From positions 744,001-808,000 of the forward strand of contig SNVD02000468.1 in assembly GCA_013180625.2 (NCBI GenBank): 64,000 bases of DNA. The letters are read 5' to 3'. The notes beneath the pieces were generated by a model. The model ran no database searches. It had not been told where the DNA came from and saw only the letters and a program-made list of their open reading frames with translations. The position numbers and the translations under genes were made by a program. The stretch is from Boswellia sacra. Taxonomy: Eukaryota; Streptophyta; Magnoliopsida; Sapindales; Burseraceae. Below are positions 1 to 11,807 of this stretch, in pieces (the first letter of the stretch is position 1; the number at the start of each line of letters is the position of its first letter).

Positions 1-420
1 TGTGATGTTGGTTAATGGATATGTATGATATAATGATGCATGGATGATGAATGATTTGTGTGGATGTCATGTGGTTTACTGAATATGCATTATATATGGA
101 TGCATGAATAGTAAATGACTTGTGTGGTATATGATATTGGTTAATGGATATGTATGACATATTTGTGCATGAAGGATAATTGATATATATGATAAATGAT
201 ATCAGTTACTGGATATGCATGGCACCTTGGTGCATTTGATTCGCGTGGCATATGAAATTGGCTAATAGATATGCATGGCCATTAGTGAAGGATAACTTTG
301 GATATATGTAGCTTGTGATATTGGTAAATAGATATGCATGACATATTGGTGCGTGACATATAATATTAGTTGATGGAGAGCATGATGTATTAGTATTGGA
401 CCTTTGATGGGCCATTATGA
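1..420. repeat. Degenerate tandem repeat, unit about 60-75 bp
   Basis: Variants of a unit containing GGTTAATGGATATGTATGA, then GGTGCATGAATGATGAATGA, then TTGTGTGGCATATGA follow each other at roughly 60-75 bp spacing through the first 400 bases. One more recognisable unit lies at about 755-830. Copies differ by substitutions and small indels. The array is cut by the window start, so its full length is unknown. Short open frames inside it have no recognisable product. Confidence 0.6.
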
Positions 421-1500
421 TACAAATCCAAGAGGATCACCAACATGAAAAATTATTGATGTTAGACTTCAGGTGGCCCAATGTGATACGAATCCAAGAA
501 AAATATGGTTATAGAATTTTGAGTAATGGGCTTTGGTTAGGTTATTGTGATACGGATTCAAAGGAGACACTAGACTAGAGAATTCAATCATGGTGTACAT
601 ACTGATATGGTTATGCACAGATGGAAAATGTCATTTCTGAGTTTTCTTTTGGTTAATTGATAAGCCTAAAATATTGGTGATTGAATGTAAATGATGAATG
701 TGTTTTGAAATGTCTGATAATGGATTGTTATTTGAATGGAAATGATTTATGTTCTATCTAATGTTGGTTATTGGACATGCTTGATACATTGGTGCATGAA
801 TGATGAATGATTTGTGTGGCAAATAATTCTTGTTTGCTAGGAATATTTGATTTCTATGAATGTGCGAATATTTGTTGTTGAGTGTAAAGTTAAAAATGTT
901 ATACTAGACTGTATTGTTCTTCACTTTCTAAAAAAATATCGCAGGATTTACTTATATAATTAGTCACACTTAAAGTCTTCACATAAGATATTTTAGAGGC
1001 TGACAAATACCATATAATTAGATGTGTGTGTGTTTAAACCTCCTTTAAAATAAAATATTTTAAATTATAACTAATACCATGTATACATGACTTATAAACT
1101 TGTTCTAAATTTTTTTTTTTTTGTAGATAAAAACATTTAGATTAATTTACAAGAAACACTTAATTATGTGATTTACTTTCTAGTTTTGCATATAATGTTC
1201 TATAAATCTCTTTTATTGGATTATAGAATCAATTTACCACAATGATGTTAAATACATCTTAAAAACCTTCTCAATGTACTCACATCTCAAAATCATAATC
1301 CTCTTATGATCTGAATTTTAATCTTAACAAAATGTAAATACACGATTGATGATTAATAAAAAATATATGAAAGAGGAGAGAGAATATAATAGATTTTAAC
1401 ACTTATAATTAATAAAATTTACGTGATACAAAACTTACAAAAAGTTTAAGAAATGTTATATCGAGGGAGGATTTGGTTCTTTTAAAAACTTATCATTAAC
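421..1500. other. Intergenic, AT-rich
   Basis: No coding signal, RNA gene or clear mobile element was seen. It contains the stray repeat copy at about 755-830 and long A/T runs. The last 100-200 bases probably belong to the promoter and leader of the SNARE gene downstream. Confidence 0.5.
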
Positions 1501-1890
1501 CTTTACCTTGACAGTGAGCATACGCAGAATAGTCCGCGGTGCAACATGAGGCTTGTTTAAGTTATTGTTAAATGGGCACCGACAACTCTAACAAGTCTAT
1601 GCAATTGGGCCGTTACCCGTCACTTGAGCACGCCACAAAATGTGTTAAACGTGTGCGCTCTAAGCATAGAACTCCATTTCGAATCAAATCTCACTTGGAG
1701 GTTTTTGATCTCCATCGCACCAAGCAAAGATTAAAAAATACATCATCGGTGTTCAATTTTTCTACCACTTTCTCGAACTTTCTTATCATCCAAAAGAGCT
1801 TGTGCCCATTTGAAATTCGTTTATTGATTTTGTTTTTTTCCGTGCAAGTGCAGCACCACCTAGTTAGAGAAGCTGTGCTGATTACAAATC

Positions 1891-2117
1891 ATGAGTTACA
1901 GAAGGTTCGTTTCCATTGTCCCTCCGTTACACCTGATTTTCATTTCAGTTATGTGATTATTTGTTTGAAATTTCATTTTGTAAAGTCGAATTTTGAGAAT
2001 TCCCATCTTTCTATTTCGTTATCTACATTTCGCCTATTTAATTCATTATAAAGATGTATTCTATCGCTTTCTAGGGTTTTGAGTTCACGCATGTGTATAT
2101 AGATTAATAAATCAGAC

Positions 2118-2166
<49 letters not shown>

Positions 2167-4721
2167 ATGTTGTTGTTTAGAACATTCAATTTTTGTAATT
2201 ATGGAGACGGATTAAGCCTCGATTGCTGTCACATTGAAGATTTCATAAGGAGGAGGATCAGCAAAACATTACAGATTTAATACCTTTGCGGAAGTTGAAT
2301 TGAACTTCAGTGATGTTTTAAAGGGGGATGAATGCGGAAAGTAGTGAGGTTTATGGCCAAAACGTGTGTTTGTAATTTACTAATGGCTTGTTATGTGAGA
2401 ATCATTACAAAGAAAAGTTTTGGAATACCCTTACTCAAACATTTTGGAGACCCTTTGAATTGGGATATAATCTGAGTGGATACTTGGACATTCCTGCATT
2501 AACATTTTATTCTATAGTGCTTATTTCATCCCTGTCTGAGAACATCTTTCGAATAGATTGCTTATTGTTTTATGCTTCTTTTCCTGTCTAGTTTTTTTTT
2601 CCCCAATACAAGTTCTTTACCTTATGCAGTCATTACTTATAAAGCCATAAAATAATACGTTCTTTATTTCTTGAGCTTTGTCTCTCTTCCCATCTCTCTT
2701 TCACTTGCTGAAACTACTTTGTGTTTGTGTTTGCGTATATGTATATAGATAGCTTGAATTTTCCAGTTAACTTTTTATGTGGCAGTGCGTATGTCTACGA
2801 AAATAATAATCTACATGAATTTGTATGGTCTTCTATGGTTTCAGCTGCAAATGCTAGTCCTTGCTTCCTTCCTCCTATGGATATTAGTGAAATCTGGTGG
2901 TGATCTTTTTTTGTCTCAGTGATAAGTTTAGTTTTTATGTGCTTCTAATAAATTTATATTTGGAAGCAAAATACATTTTGAGTTTTGGTGGCAAAATAAG
3001 GTTTAGTTTTATTTTTCAAACTCATATAATTGATATTGCTGCTGTCTTGAACCGTTTCTCTTGGACATTAGCACATGCGGTCCAAGGATGGGCTGGGTTG
3101 AGATGGGTCTTAGACTGGAAGTCTGTTAAAAGTAAATAAAATAGTTTTCTTGCCCTTTTTTTAAATCTGCAAAAATTTTCAGTGATCTTTGGATGACTTT
3201 CATTATATGCATCGTATGTCTATTCAGATTTAGAAACTGTAGCATGAGCTTTTCTTATGCAGGGAGCACCGTGCTTCCAGAGCATCTCTCCTTGATGATT
3301 ATGATGGCCTAGAGGAAGGTGGTCTTAAGGCCTCCTCCTCACACTCCCATGATATCAGTGAGCATGATAACGACAAAGCACTCGACAATTTGAAAGAAAG
3401 GGTTATTTTTCTGAAGAAGGTAAGTTTCCAGCAAGATAATCGTTACTTTACAATCCAATTATGTTCATGAATTTGTCTCATGAAATACGTATCTGAATTC
3501 CTTTTAGTTATAAAACATATGCAGTGTCTCAATGTGCCATTCATCTGCACAACTTGCAAATGTCAACCTTGTCTGTATTGTATGCACTTACACGTAGGCA
3601 CCAGCAGATATGCATTTTATACAGAATTAAGTCCATGAAAGTTGTCTGTGGCCTATGTATGACTGTGCACACACTCCTATGATTCGATTAGATCCTAAAT
3701 AATGAGGAATCCTGCCTTCTTTATTATCAGAAAAATCTAAACTCAAAAATTTGTGTCTCACATGATCATTATTCACCGAGAGGCTAGAAATATAGTTTTG
3801 TTCAGCACATATGTGATGCCAAATCTTACTGCTCTTCAGGAAATAAGCTGGTGTTGGTTGAAACACTTGATTTTTTTCAATGCATACTTTCACACTGGAA
3901 GAACAGAAAAACAAAAAAAAAAATTGTATAAACGATAAAGGGCGTACCTATAGTTATGGTATGGCTATACTATATCATCTATTCTGAAAAATTGTGATTA
4001 TATATTTTGTTCATTTCAGTTAACAGGTGATGTACATGAGGAGGTGGAAAGTCATAATCGTTTGCTTGACCGGATGGTATGTTGTAGCTGTTTCAACCTT
4101 CACTCTGTTTTAGTCAGAAAATTTTTGCTGTCTTTGGTCTGAATGGACTCTGTTGAAAAATCAGGGAAACAGTATGGATGCATCAAGGGGTATAATGTCA
4201 GGAACCATGGATCGATTTAAGACGGTACCCTAACTACATCCACTCTACCATTTTTCATATATATTTGTTTCTACTTTATTTCTGCATCTGTTGGGAAATG
4301 GCTGATTATAGTTACTTGTATATAGGTTTTTGAGAAGAAATCCAGCCGGAGAATGTGTACACTTGTGGGATCTTTTGTGGTTTCATTCTTGATCATATAC
4401 TATCTTATTAGGCAAGTGAGCGAGTTCTGGTTTTTGCTATCAACGATTATGAATGCATTTGGAGGGAACACTTGATTTAATTTCATCCCTTGCTACTTTT
4501 TAAAATGGTGTTGTATTGCATTGGAACTGTAAATGTGGGATAAGTTAAAGTTAATTCTCTAAAATGATATAGGTTACGAAAAATCTATGGGGTATTAATG
4601 TTTGGATGTCTTAATAGATCCATAGGAATGGGATGCATCCTGGTAATGTTTGATTGAAGGAAAATATGCGATATGGATGCTGATTGTTCCTTTTCTTTTC
4701 AGGGTCCTCATGCATGGTTGA
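1891..4721 (+). CDS. Bet1-like SNARE (Qc-SNARE, ER-Golgi traffic)
   Basis: Six coding exons: 1891-1904, 3263-3419, 4020-4076, 4165-4224, 4326-4411 and 4703-4721; phases agree at every junction. The product is 130 residues, the length I recall for one of the two Arabidopsis Bet1-like SNAREs (BS14b). It starts M-S-Y-R-R-E, like the M-N-x-R-R-E start of plant relatives. Residues about 42-100 form the SNARE helix (key segments LTGDVHEEVE and MDASRGIMSGTMDRFK). Residues about 107-124 are the C-terminal membrane anchor (FVVSFLIIYYLI), followed by a five-residue tail. Family knowledge: tail-anchored Qc-SNAREs of this group act in ER-Golgi vesicle fusion. Introns 1-4 are GT-AG. Intron 5 (4412-4702) would start with GC in a strong AG/GCAAGT context. 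Without that splice the frame runs to TGA at 4473-4475, giving 145 residues. Exon 1 has only 14 coding bases, so open-frame searches miss the start. Confidence 0.9.
2121..2152. repeat. (AT)n microsatellite in SNARE intron 1
   Basis: About 16 uninterrupted AT dinucleotides lie within the 1.36-kb first intron of the Bet1-like gene, followed by imperfect TA-rich sequence. Confidence 0.9.
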
Positions 4722-4921
4722 AGAAACGTGCTAAAGTTTGCTTGCTCAAGTCTGCAATTAGGTGATAGGAGTTGGCCGCCATGTGCAAGATTGCAATCAT
4801 GTAATCTACATGTCTTAATCCTTGTTTCATCTTTTCTTGAGAATGTGATACAAAATCCCTCAGTTCTCCCAAGAGATGAATGCTCATCTTAATAGAATGC
4901 TGAACTAGATTGCCAGGGAGA

Positions 4922-5050
4922 GTACGATGGCATGTTTATTGTAGATTTCAAGTCCGATAGGAGTTGGTTGGGCTTTTTGACAGTAGGGTGGCATGTTCGC
5001 CGTTGATGTCAAGCTCGATAAGAGAAAATGTGGTTGGGCCTTTTGGATTG
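4922..5050 (+). repeat. Two-copy imperfect tandem duplication in the SNARE 3' region
   Basis: A unit of about 60-65 bp (TGGCATGTT, then GTAGATTTCAAGTCCGATA, then GGTTGGGCTTTTTG) is followed directly by a diverged copy (TGGCATGTT, GTTGATGTCAAGCTCGATA, GGTTGGGCCTTTTGG). It lies 200-330 bp after the stop codon, probably in or near the 3' UTR. Confidence 0.6.
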
Positions 5051-5059
5051 TAAAAAATG

Positions 5060-8000
5060 TTGACAGTTTTTTTATGTCAAGGCCTGTTTAGCTGCAATTG
5101 TTGAACTTGGGCAACTATAAATAAGAGACTTCATTTTTTGCCTAGCACATGTAAAATTGTCATTTTCTGATACCAGGTACGATTCTGCCAATTAACTGAC
5201 ATATCTTCATTATCTTTTGATGCTAGGCGAATTTGGTTTCAGATCTTGTACGAAGCGAAACAAGAAAAAAATATATATATGTACTCATGTCACTTTGACT
5301 ACCTGGAAAATGGCAATTTGGTTTCTGACATTCGCATGCTAATGCGGCGCCAGTACTGGCTTTGCTTCTCAGTTAAGAGTGGAGGTGCACTCTAACAGTA
5401 ACACTATTACATTGGTTAAGATGAAGTGATAGGAGTTTCACCAAACTATTAGGTTGGAATTTTCTCTTTCTTTCTCGGCAAGACTTTACCCCATGATTTA
5501 GATTAGGGCAGATAGTTTGATAATTATCGAATCACAAGGGGGATATAGTTTTACTTCTTTTAGGGAGTACAGAGAGCTGAACCATGTTTTGGAGGTCATT
5601 CAATTCAAGCCATTCAAGATTTTGTGGGTTTAGCTACAATGATTTAAACTTGTAATCTCATAAACTGTTAGATCCATTGCTTATATACAAAAATACCAAT
5701 CTAAACTGCCACAGAGGAACTGATAGCTCAAATTTACCAGCGAGGGCTAGGTGTTGTGTCAACTAGTCAGCTAATTCGGTCAGTAAGAGGTCTTTATATT
5801 TTAATTCAACAAGAAAATTGTAAGATTGAGTCCTACTCACGTAAGAGCCTATAGAAGCTCAAAGAAACGAGGGAAGTTTTCCTCTGTTGTACGGTTCGTA
5901 AATCTTTAAGCTGTAAACAAATTTGTTAAGGATATTAATAATGAAAACACATTTTCTTAGGATAATTGATTTGATATTACAACGAGGCTGCAATAGAGAT
6001 ATTAACGAGGGACACAATAATAATAGGTGTTTGAAATGTTAAAATTGGTCAAAAAGCAATAATAGTATATATTTTTTCAAAAATCAAAGAGTGGAAAATA
6101 GCTTTGAGCTGAAACAGTGCATTGAGTCATTGGTTTTCATTTTAAAATCAAATTAAATGTTGAACACAAAGTAATGATAACTTAAATTGATAAATCACGG
6201 TTATCCGAGGATTGTGTATATATTAAGGCATCAACGCTTTAGTCAATATATATCATTTTCCACTATGCATGGTCATGAAGTCATTTTTGAGGGTTGAGTA
6301 CCTTGTTTCAAGCATCAGAACAACAATCCTCTTTTAAAGAGGATAAGTGATATCCATAGATATTATGTATTCAAGATTTAAGTCAAGCAAAAATTAGAAG
6401 GTACTTAAAAGTAACAATAGAGACATGTAAATGTTGACGAGGAGACAATAGTTATACTTCCATGTATAGATGAAAAGATCTTAATTTAAGTGTAATAGAA
6501 ATATGAAGCTATTTCTATCCAATAAATTTTAAGAAATGTATATATATTCTATGATGTAATTAATTAGATAAAAATAATAATATATATAAAACACAGTATT
6601 ATTGAATGGATATACAAAAAATGTGACCATTTATTTTAGATTGATTTTATTTTTGGTTATTTATTTGGAATGAGTTTGTAAAGATAACCTTATCCTATGG
6701 CTATATCCACAATTATGAAATGTCAAATGAAATCCAAAGATATACACATATCAAAGGTCTAATCACAAAGAAAATCACTCAACTATAAGTAAACTTTTGG
6801 GAGATCCGTTGGCAACTTCTGAACTGATGGACATGACTAGTGCGATTTGGGCGTTGAATGTTGATCATCATAGACCCCTTTTGTGAACTTAATTACATAT
6901 TAAGTAGCTAGATTCCTGTAAATAATATGAACCACTCATTTCATAATTAGTCCAAAGTATAAATATCAACTAGAGTATCATGCTCTCATATGTGGAAAGA
7001 AATGGGGACAGAAGAATTTTGTGTGAGTTGTTTAGTCTGTCACAAGTCACAACAACGCTACTGGTACTTGGATGCAGCGGATCCACCAGAACAAAAGAAA
7101 AAGAGCCCCGCCCTGCAAGGAGAGCCACAAATTAATAACTTCTGATTCTGCAGACTGCGATCCAGGATTGATTAAAGCCTTTGTGGGAGATTTGACTAAC
7201 TGCCAATGCCGTAACTAGTTTCAATCAACTTAAATCGACACAATCATTTGTGTAGGAAAATCGCACCTTGGACGGTCCACAATTCATTGATGCTGACCCT
7301 CCCATGTTTGCTCCTTTGTTGGATATCACTGCTCAAACCAACATACACTTCAGTGGACATATACCTTTTGGGTGTTTCGTTTGCTTTTCAACTTTACTTG
7401 AAGATTTTAATTGATACTTCTGATGTAAGTTCCCTGACCATGATCATGATCATGATCATGATCTTACCTTATCTTTGAATAAGAAATATATTTCTTTAGG
7501 AAAAAATCTCCAAACAGTTTTCGATGCTTGATTGATCCAGCCACCTCATTAATGAAAATACTAATTTTGAAGACAAAAACTGCTATAGATGATTAACTCC
7601 CCAATGAAGATGAATATTCCCTTTTCCTATTACTTAGAAGAAAACAACGTTTTCATAAATGTTGTAAACATAGTCACACAGATGTGAATATTCTTTTCTT
7701 TATTAAATAAGGTTATCAGCATGACATGAACCGTTTCTGGACAACTGGTTAAAAATCTGCTAATATATTTATGCTTCCTTTTATTTTATTAAAATCCTTG
7801 GCAACCAACTCTACTATATATTAACCATTGGACTTGATTTATCCAATTTTTTATGACAATGAAAAGTTGAACGCTTGTATAATCATTCTAGGAGGGGAAA
7901 AAGAGGAACATCAATCTATCAAAATACACTTTTGCTCCCACATCAATACTATATAAAATCTATAATAATAACTCAGAAATTAACTAATCACTAATTTATG

Positions 8001-9530
8001 ATAAATAACGTAATTTAGACTATTAGACTACCATCTAAATATATTGCTGTACAAATGTTGAGTCAGTTGATACGATATTAAAATTCAAGATCACATGTTT
8101 GAATTTCTCACTAATTTTGCTTCAAATCAGTTGTTTATATATAGCTGACTAGCGTATGATCCGCGACTTTTTTTACCTAGAGTAGCTGCTAAGTAGTGGC
8201 AAGTCAATCCCAATTAAAATTAATTGTTGGGTGTCAGCAAACTAGTTAGATTTATATATTAATTGGTCTTTATTTTTTCTTATTGATATGCCTGCCCCGT
8301 GTTCTCTTTTCGTCTTTCAATAGTTACCAGATCTATAATTTGGCTACCTTCTAATGAACTTGTTTGATTCTTAATCTAATCTTTACCCAGTGTCAACAAC
8401 AAGAAGATTAGAAAACTAGCCCTTATAAAAGAATATTTAAAGAATCACTTCTTTATTAATTTTTGTTTCGAATTCTAAGATTGTAGCTTTGCTTTTAAAA
8501 ATCCATATGTTTTCTCTATAAAATTAATTAATTAGCCACATGATCTTCTATGTACTCTGTTCACAACTTATCTAGATGTCAAAAACACTTCATTTTTTAT
8601 ATAATTTACGGACTGTTCAAGCATTACAACTCTTTTCTTATATGTTTAATTAATTATTATATTTCTTTTGGGAGTATTATATCGATTCTATCTCCAATTA
8701 ATTAAGGATTTTTTTTTTAAATAGCTAACTTCCGCACGTGTACATTGATTTCCTAAAAAAATCTTATATCATAAAATATGATCCGTTAATTGGTGTAATT
8801 TAATTTTAAAAAAAAACACTGATACTCTATCTCTATGCTTAAGTCTAAAATTATTAATTAATAAATTAAATATATGTAAAATCATATAAATATCTATAGT
8901 AATAATTAACTATTTCATCTGTGTATATAATGTATAATTAACACCACTTGTTATCAAATCAATTCATTATTTATGGATTCTATAGGACATATACGATTGT
9001 CACACTATTACCATCACTACCACTATATATTATCATTCCAATATTGAAAGTTATATGATCACCACTACCACCCCTCTGCTAGGACTACAACAAACCACAT
9101 TGATCAATCTTTATATAGGGCCTTAGACCACTTTTATGCCCGCCTTGTAAAGCTACACTTCCGGTCTTAATTCCACGGCTGTTTGTAATTAAGCTGAGTC
9201 AGATTCCTCAATGCTGGCACGGAGTCAGCAGCCTTCTGCTTCTAGTAAATGTTGAGAATAGATATTTTGTACAGCCAAAATCTAATAGAACTATGTGCGC
9301 AGTAAAGTTTAGAGGGTTAGATAAACATCAAATTCTAGCTACCGACTTGCGCTTCCAATCCTAACAACTTGCTTGAATAATGAGTGAGTCAATTAGCAAA
9401 GCCAATGTTAGAGGATCGATATGTATTAATTATATTTATACGTAGATGGATGGAACTCATCACTGAGTCTAATTATAGATTACTGTGGACAAGACTTGAT
9501 GTTAACCCGAAAATGTTGAGAGTAGAGTCA
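5060..9530. other. Intergenic, AT-rich, no gene recognised
   Basis: No open frame with a recognisable product and no RNA gene were seen. It holds a short GATCAT hexamer microsatellite at about 7440-7462 and poly-A/T runs. The short open frames here show no domain, no plausible exon structure and no codon bias that I can detect. Confidence 0.5.
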
Positions 9531-9599
9531 AGATTATGTGCAAACTGCATAGATGGACACTGAAAGGTTGTGAGCAACTAGTAGCAGTAATATTAGCCA

Positions 9600-10473
9600 G
9601 CTCCCGAACTGTATCTTGCTTTTATCTCTCTCTCTCTCTCTCTCTTTCTCTCTTATATACATATCGATATGTTGGGGCACGAGAAAACGACGTGCTTCCC
9701 ACCTGCCCACGCGCACGCGACCCCACGAAACCCTAATTTCAAAGACCTCTAAAAGAAGAGCTTATTTGGTGACTTAATATTTAGAGAAAAGAAAAAGAAA
9801 GAAAAAAAAAAACATAGTTCCCCACATCACAAACACAGAGCGAAACAATTAAAACATTTGATTGATTGTTGTTTTGAGTCTGGTCTTTAAATACTGCTCT
9901 AATATTTTCTTTCTCGGTCTGCATTTGTTTATTATTCTCTTTCTCTCTCTCTCTGCTGTGTTGCCAATTGATTAATTCTATCAAGGGTTTTTTTGTTCTC
10001 TCCTTGGAGATCACTTCTGGGTCGTTGATCTATTTCAGATTCTTCTTCACCTGTAAATTAAACAGCTTAGCTTCTTTAATTTCTTTTCTTCCTTTACTTG
10101 ATTCCATTAGGAATTGCATCTAATTCTCTCTTCCGACTCTACTACCTCTCTTTGTTGGTCTTTCTAATTATCACCTCCTCCTCTCATTAGAATTCTGTGA
10201 AAGCCTTAGAAGTACAGTAGCATATAAATTAACAATCCCGGTTTACACAATCACAAATAAGCTTTTGTTTCTTGTTGATGAACTAGCTTATAGCTATATA
10301 GTTTGACTCTACTGATCTCAAAACCCTCAACTTGTTAACATCCATCACACATAATACATATAAACAAGCACTCAGCCCTTGAACCAAGGTCAAATTTTAA
10401 TTAATTCTTCTCTTTGATCTCTCTTCTCTAGGTTGCGTTGTGTTGTGTTGTGTTACCAGTACAATTTTCAACC
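9600..10473 (+). promoter_or_regulatory. Promoter and long 5' leader of the AHL gene
   Basis: CT/GA microsatellites at about 9629-9656 and 9937-9955 are of the kind common in plant core promoters and 5' UTRs. Pyrimidine-rich leader-like sequence follows up to the coding region. The segment TTCTCTAG/GTTGCG at about 10425-10437 could be a splice acceptor with a donor-like CT/GTAAAT at 10052. That would make a 5'-UTR intron, but splicing these ends adds no in-frame ATG. Short upstream open frames occur, for example ATG-AAC-TAG near 10278. The transcription start is not determined. Confidence 0.4.
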
Positions 10474-11316
10474 CTGGCTAATCCTTGGTGGACTACTCAG
10501 CTGGGCTTGCCGGTCATCGACCCGGCAGCTAATTCACCGATGCTAAACAAACGCGATCATGAAATCTCTGTCAATGAAACCAGCAACACCAGAAGCAATG
10601 AAGATGAAGACAGAGAAACCGGAGATGAGCCTAGAGAGGGCGCAGTTGAGATTGGAACCCGAAGACCCCGAGGCCGACCTCCCGGATCAAAAAACAAGCC
10701 TAAACCACCCATCTTTGTAACCCGGGACAGCCCTAACTCGCTCCGTAGCCATGTCATGGAGGTCGCTGGCGGCGCTGACATAGCAGAAAGCGTAGCCCAG
10801 TTTTCACGAAGGCGTCAGCGCGGTGTCTGCGTGCTTAGCGGCAGTGGGTCCGTGGCTAACGTGACACTGAGGCAACCTGCAGCACCAGGAGCTGTTGTGG
10901 CACTTCATGGTAGGTTCGAGATTTTGTCTCTGACTGGAGCATTTCTTCCTGGACCATCCCCTCCAGGATCAACAGGGCTCACCGTGTACCTGGCAGGTGG
11001 ACAGGGACAGGTGGTGGGAGGGAGTGTGATTGGGCAACTGGTGGCAGCTGGGCCTGTCATGGTGATAGCTGCCACGTTTGCCAATGCCACTTACGAAAGA
11101 TTACCTCTGGAAGAAGATGAAGAGGGTGCACGACAAGGACAGATCCAAGGGGCGGCCAACAATTCGCCGCCTCAAATAGGGAGCAGTAGTGGACAGCAGA
11201 CAGGGCTTCCCGATCCTTCGCAACTGCCTGTTTACAATCTGCCACCGAATCTAGTACCCAATGGCGGTCAGCTACACGAGGCTTATGCTTGGGCTCATGC
11301 GCGGCCGCCTTTCTAG
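10474..11316 (+). CDS. AT-hook motif nuclear-localized protein (AHL20-like, type I)
   Basis: Single exon, 280 residues counted from CTG at 10474. Order: N-terminal L-A-N-P-W-W-T, where relatives have M-A-N-P-W-W-T; an acidic Asn/Glu-rich linker; a type I AT-hook core RGRPPG at residues 66-71 followed by SKNK; a PPC/DUF296 domain at about 90-211 with GRFEIL at 146-151; and a C-terminus ending [10 protein letters not shown], typical of the clade. Family knowledge: these proteins bind the minor groove of AT-rich DNA and assemble through the PPC domain to regulate growth and defence genes in the nucleus. No ATG lies in frame upstream before a stop. The first in-frame ATG is at 10540 and would give a 258-residue protein lacking the conserved N-terminus but keeping both domains. 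The CTG has A at -3 and G at +4, a strong context. Identity is near certain; the start is open. Confidence 0.93.
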   Translation: MANPWWTTQLGLPVIDPAANSPMLNKRDHEISVNETSNTRSNEDEDRETGDEPREGAVEIGTRRPRGRPPGSKNKPKPPIFVTRDSPNSLRSHVMEVAGGADIAESVAQFSRRRQRGVCVLSGSGSVANVTLRQPAAPGAVVALHGRFEILSLTGAFLPGPSPPGSTGLTVYLAGGQGQVVGGSVIGQLVAAGPVMVIAATFANATYERLPLEEDEEGARQGQIQGAANNSPPQIGSSSGQQTGLPDPSQLPVYNLPPNLVPNGGQLHEAYAWAHARPPF

Positions 11317-11559
11317 CTACGGCCGGGCTACTTATAATACTTACTTCTAAATTAAGTTAGCGATATTGGATGAGATCGAGTAAGAGTATTGTTGGTGAAT
11401 TTTAAGGTTTTCTTGTTGTTGAAAGATAGGGAGTACTTGAAGAAGATTGATAGAAAAGCAGGACTCATGAGAAGAAGAAGAAGAGAAACTATATGTACAC
11501 ATATATATGGTTTCGATGTATATTAAAAGTTTCTTTGTTCCCCTTTCATTTCTGTTTCC

Positions 11560-11565
11560 AATAAA
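11560..11565 (+). terminator. Likely polyadenylation signal of the AHL gene
   Basis: AATAAA lies 244 bp after the AHL stop codon, in a T-rich context followed by further T-rich sequence. It is a plausible near-upstream element; the cleavage site is not determined. Confidence 0.5.
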
Positions 11566-11766
11566 AAGATTATCAGCTTCTTATTCAATTGTTTTCCAGC
11601 CACAAGTATAATTGTTAATTCTTCATGCATCTAGAGTTTTTCTTTTGCATTTCTTTTAATTATTTTTCTCTTGGGTTGGAATTTTTATTAGTTATATATT
11701 ATTGTCTTCTATATTGATGCTGATTGGACCATATCTTAAATGATATGATAGATTAGACTTCAGGAA

Positions 11767-11770
<4 letters not shown>

Positions 11771-11803
<33 letters not shown>
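11771..11803. repeat. (TA)n microsatellite
   Basis: About 16 uninterrupted TA dinucleotides about 450 bp downstream of the AHL stop. Confidence 0.9.

Positions 11804-11807
<4 letters not shown>

Noticed and set aside
1572..2051. Open frame of 159 codons overlapping the start of the SNARE gene
   Set aside because: It reads through the verified splice donor at 1905 into intron 1 in a different frame, and has no recognisable domain; it is leader and intron sequence.
7440..7462. GATCAT hexamer repeat as a regulatory site
   Set aside because: Four simple tandem copies; best read as a microsatellite.
9534..10014. Several open frames on both strands upstream of the AHL gene
   Set aside because: They are created by CT/GA microsatellites (runs of Leu-Ser or Arg-Glu) and mirror each other on opposite strands.
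10052..10431. 5'-UTR intron supplying an upstream ATG for the AHL protein
   Set aside because: Joining CT/GTAAAT to TCTCTAG leaves a TGA in frame at 10026-10028 and no ATG after it; the intron may exist but does not fix the start codon.
10557..11245. Minus-strand open frames inside the AHL gene
   Set aside because: They are shadows of the GC-rich AHL coding sequence.
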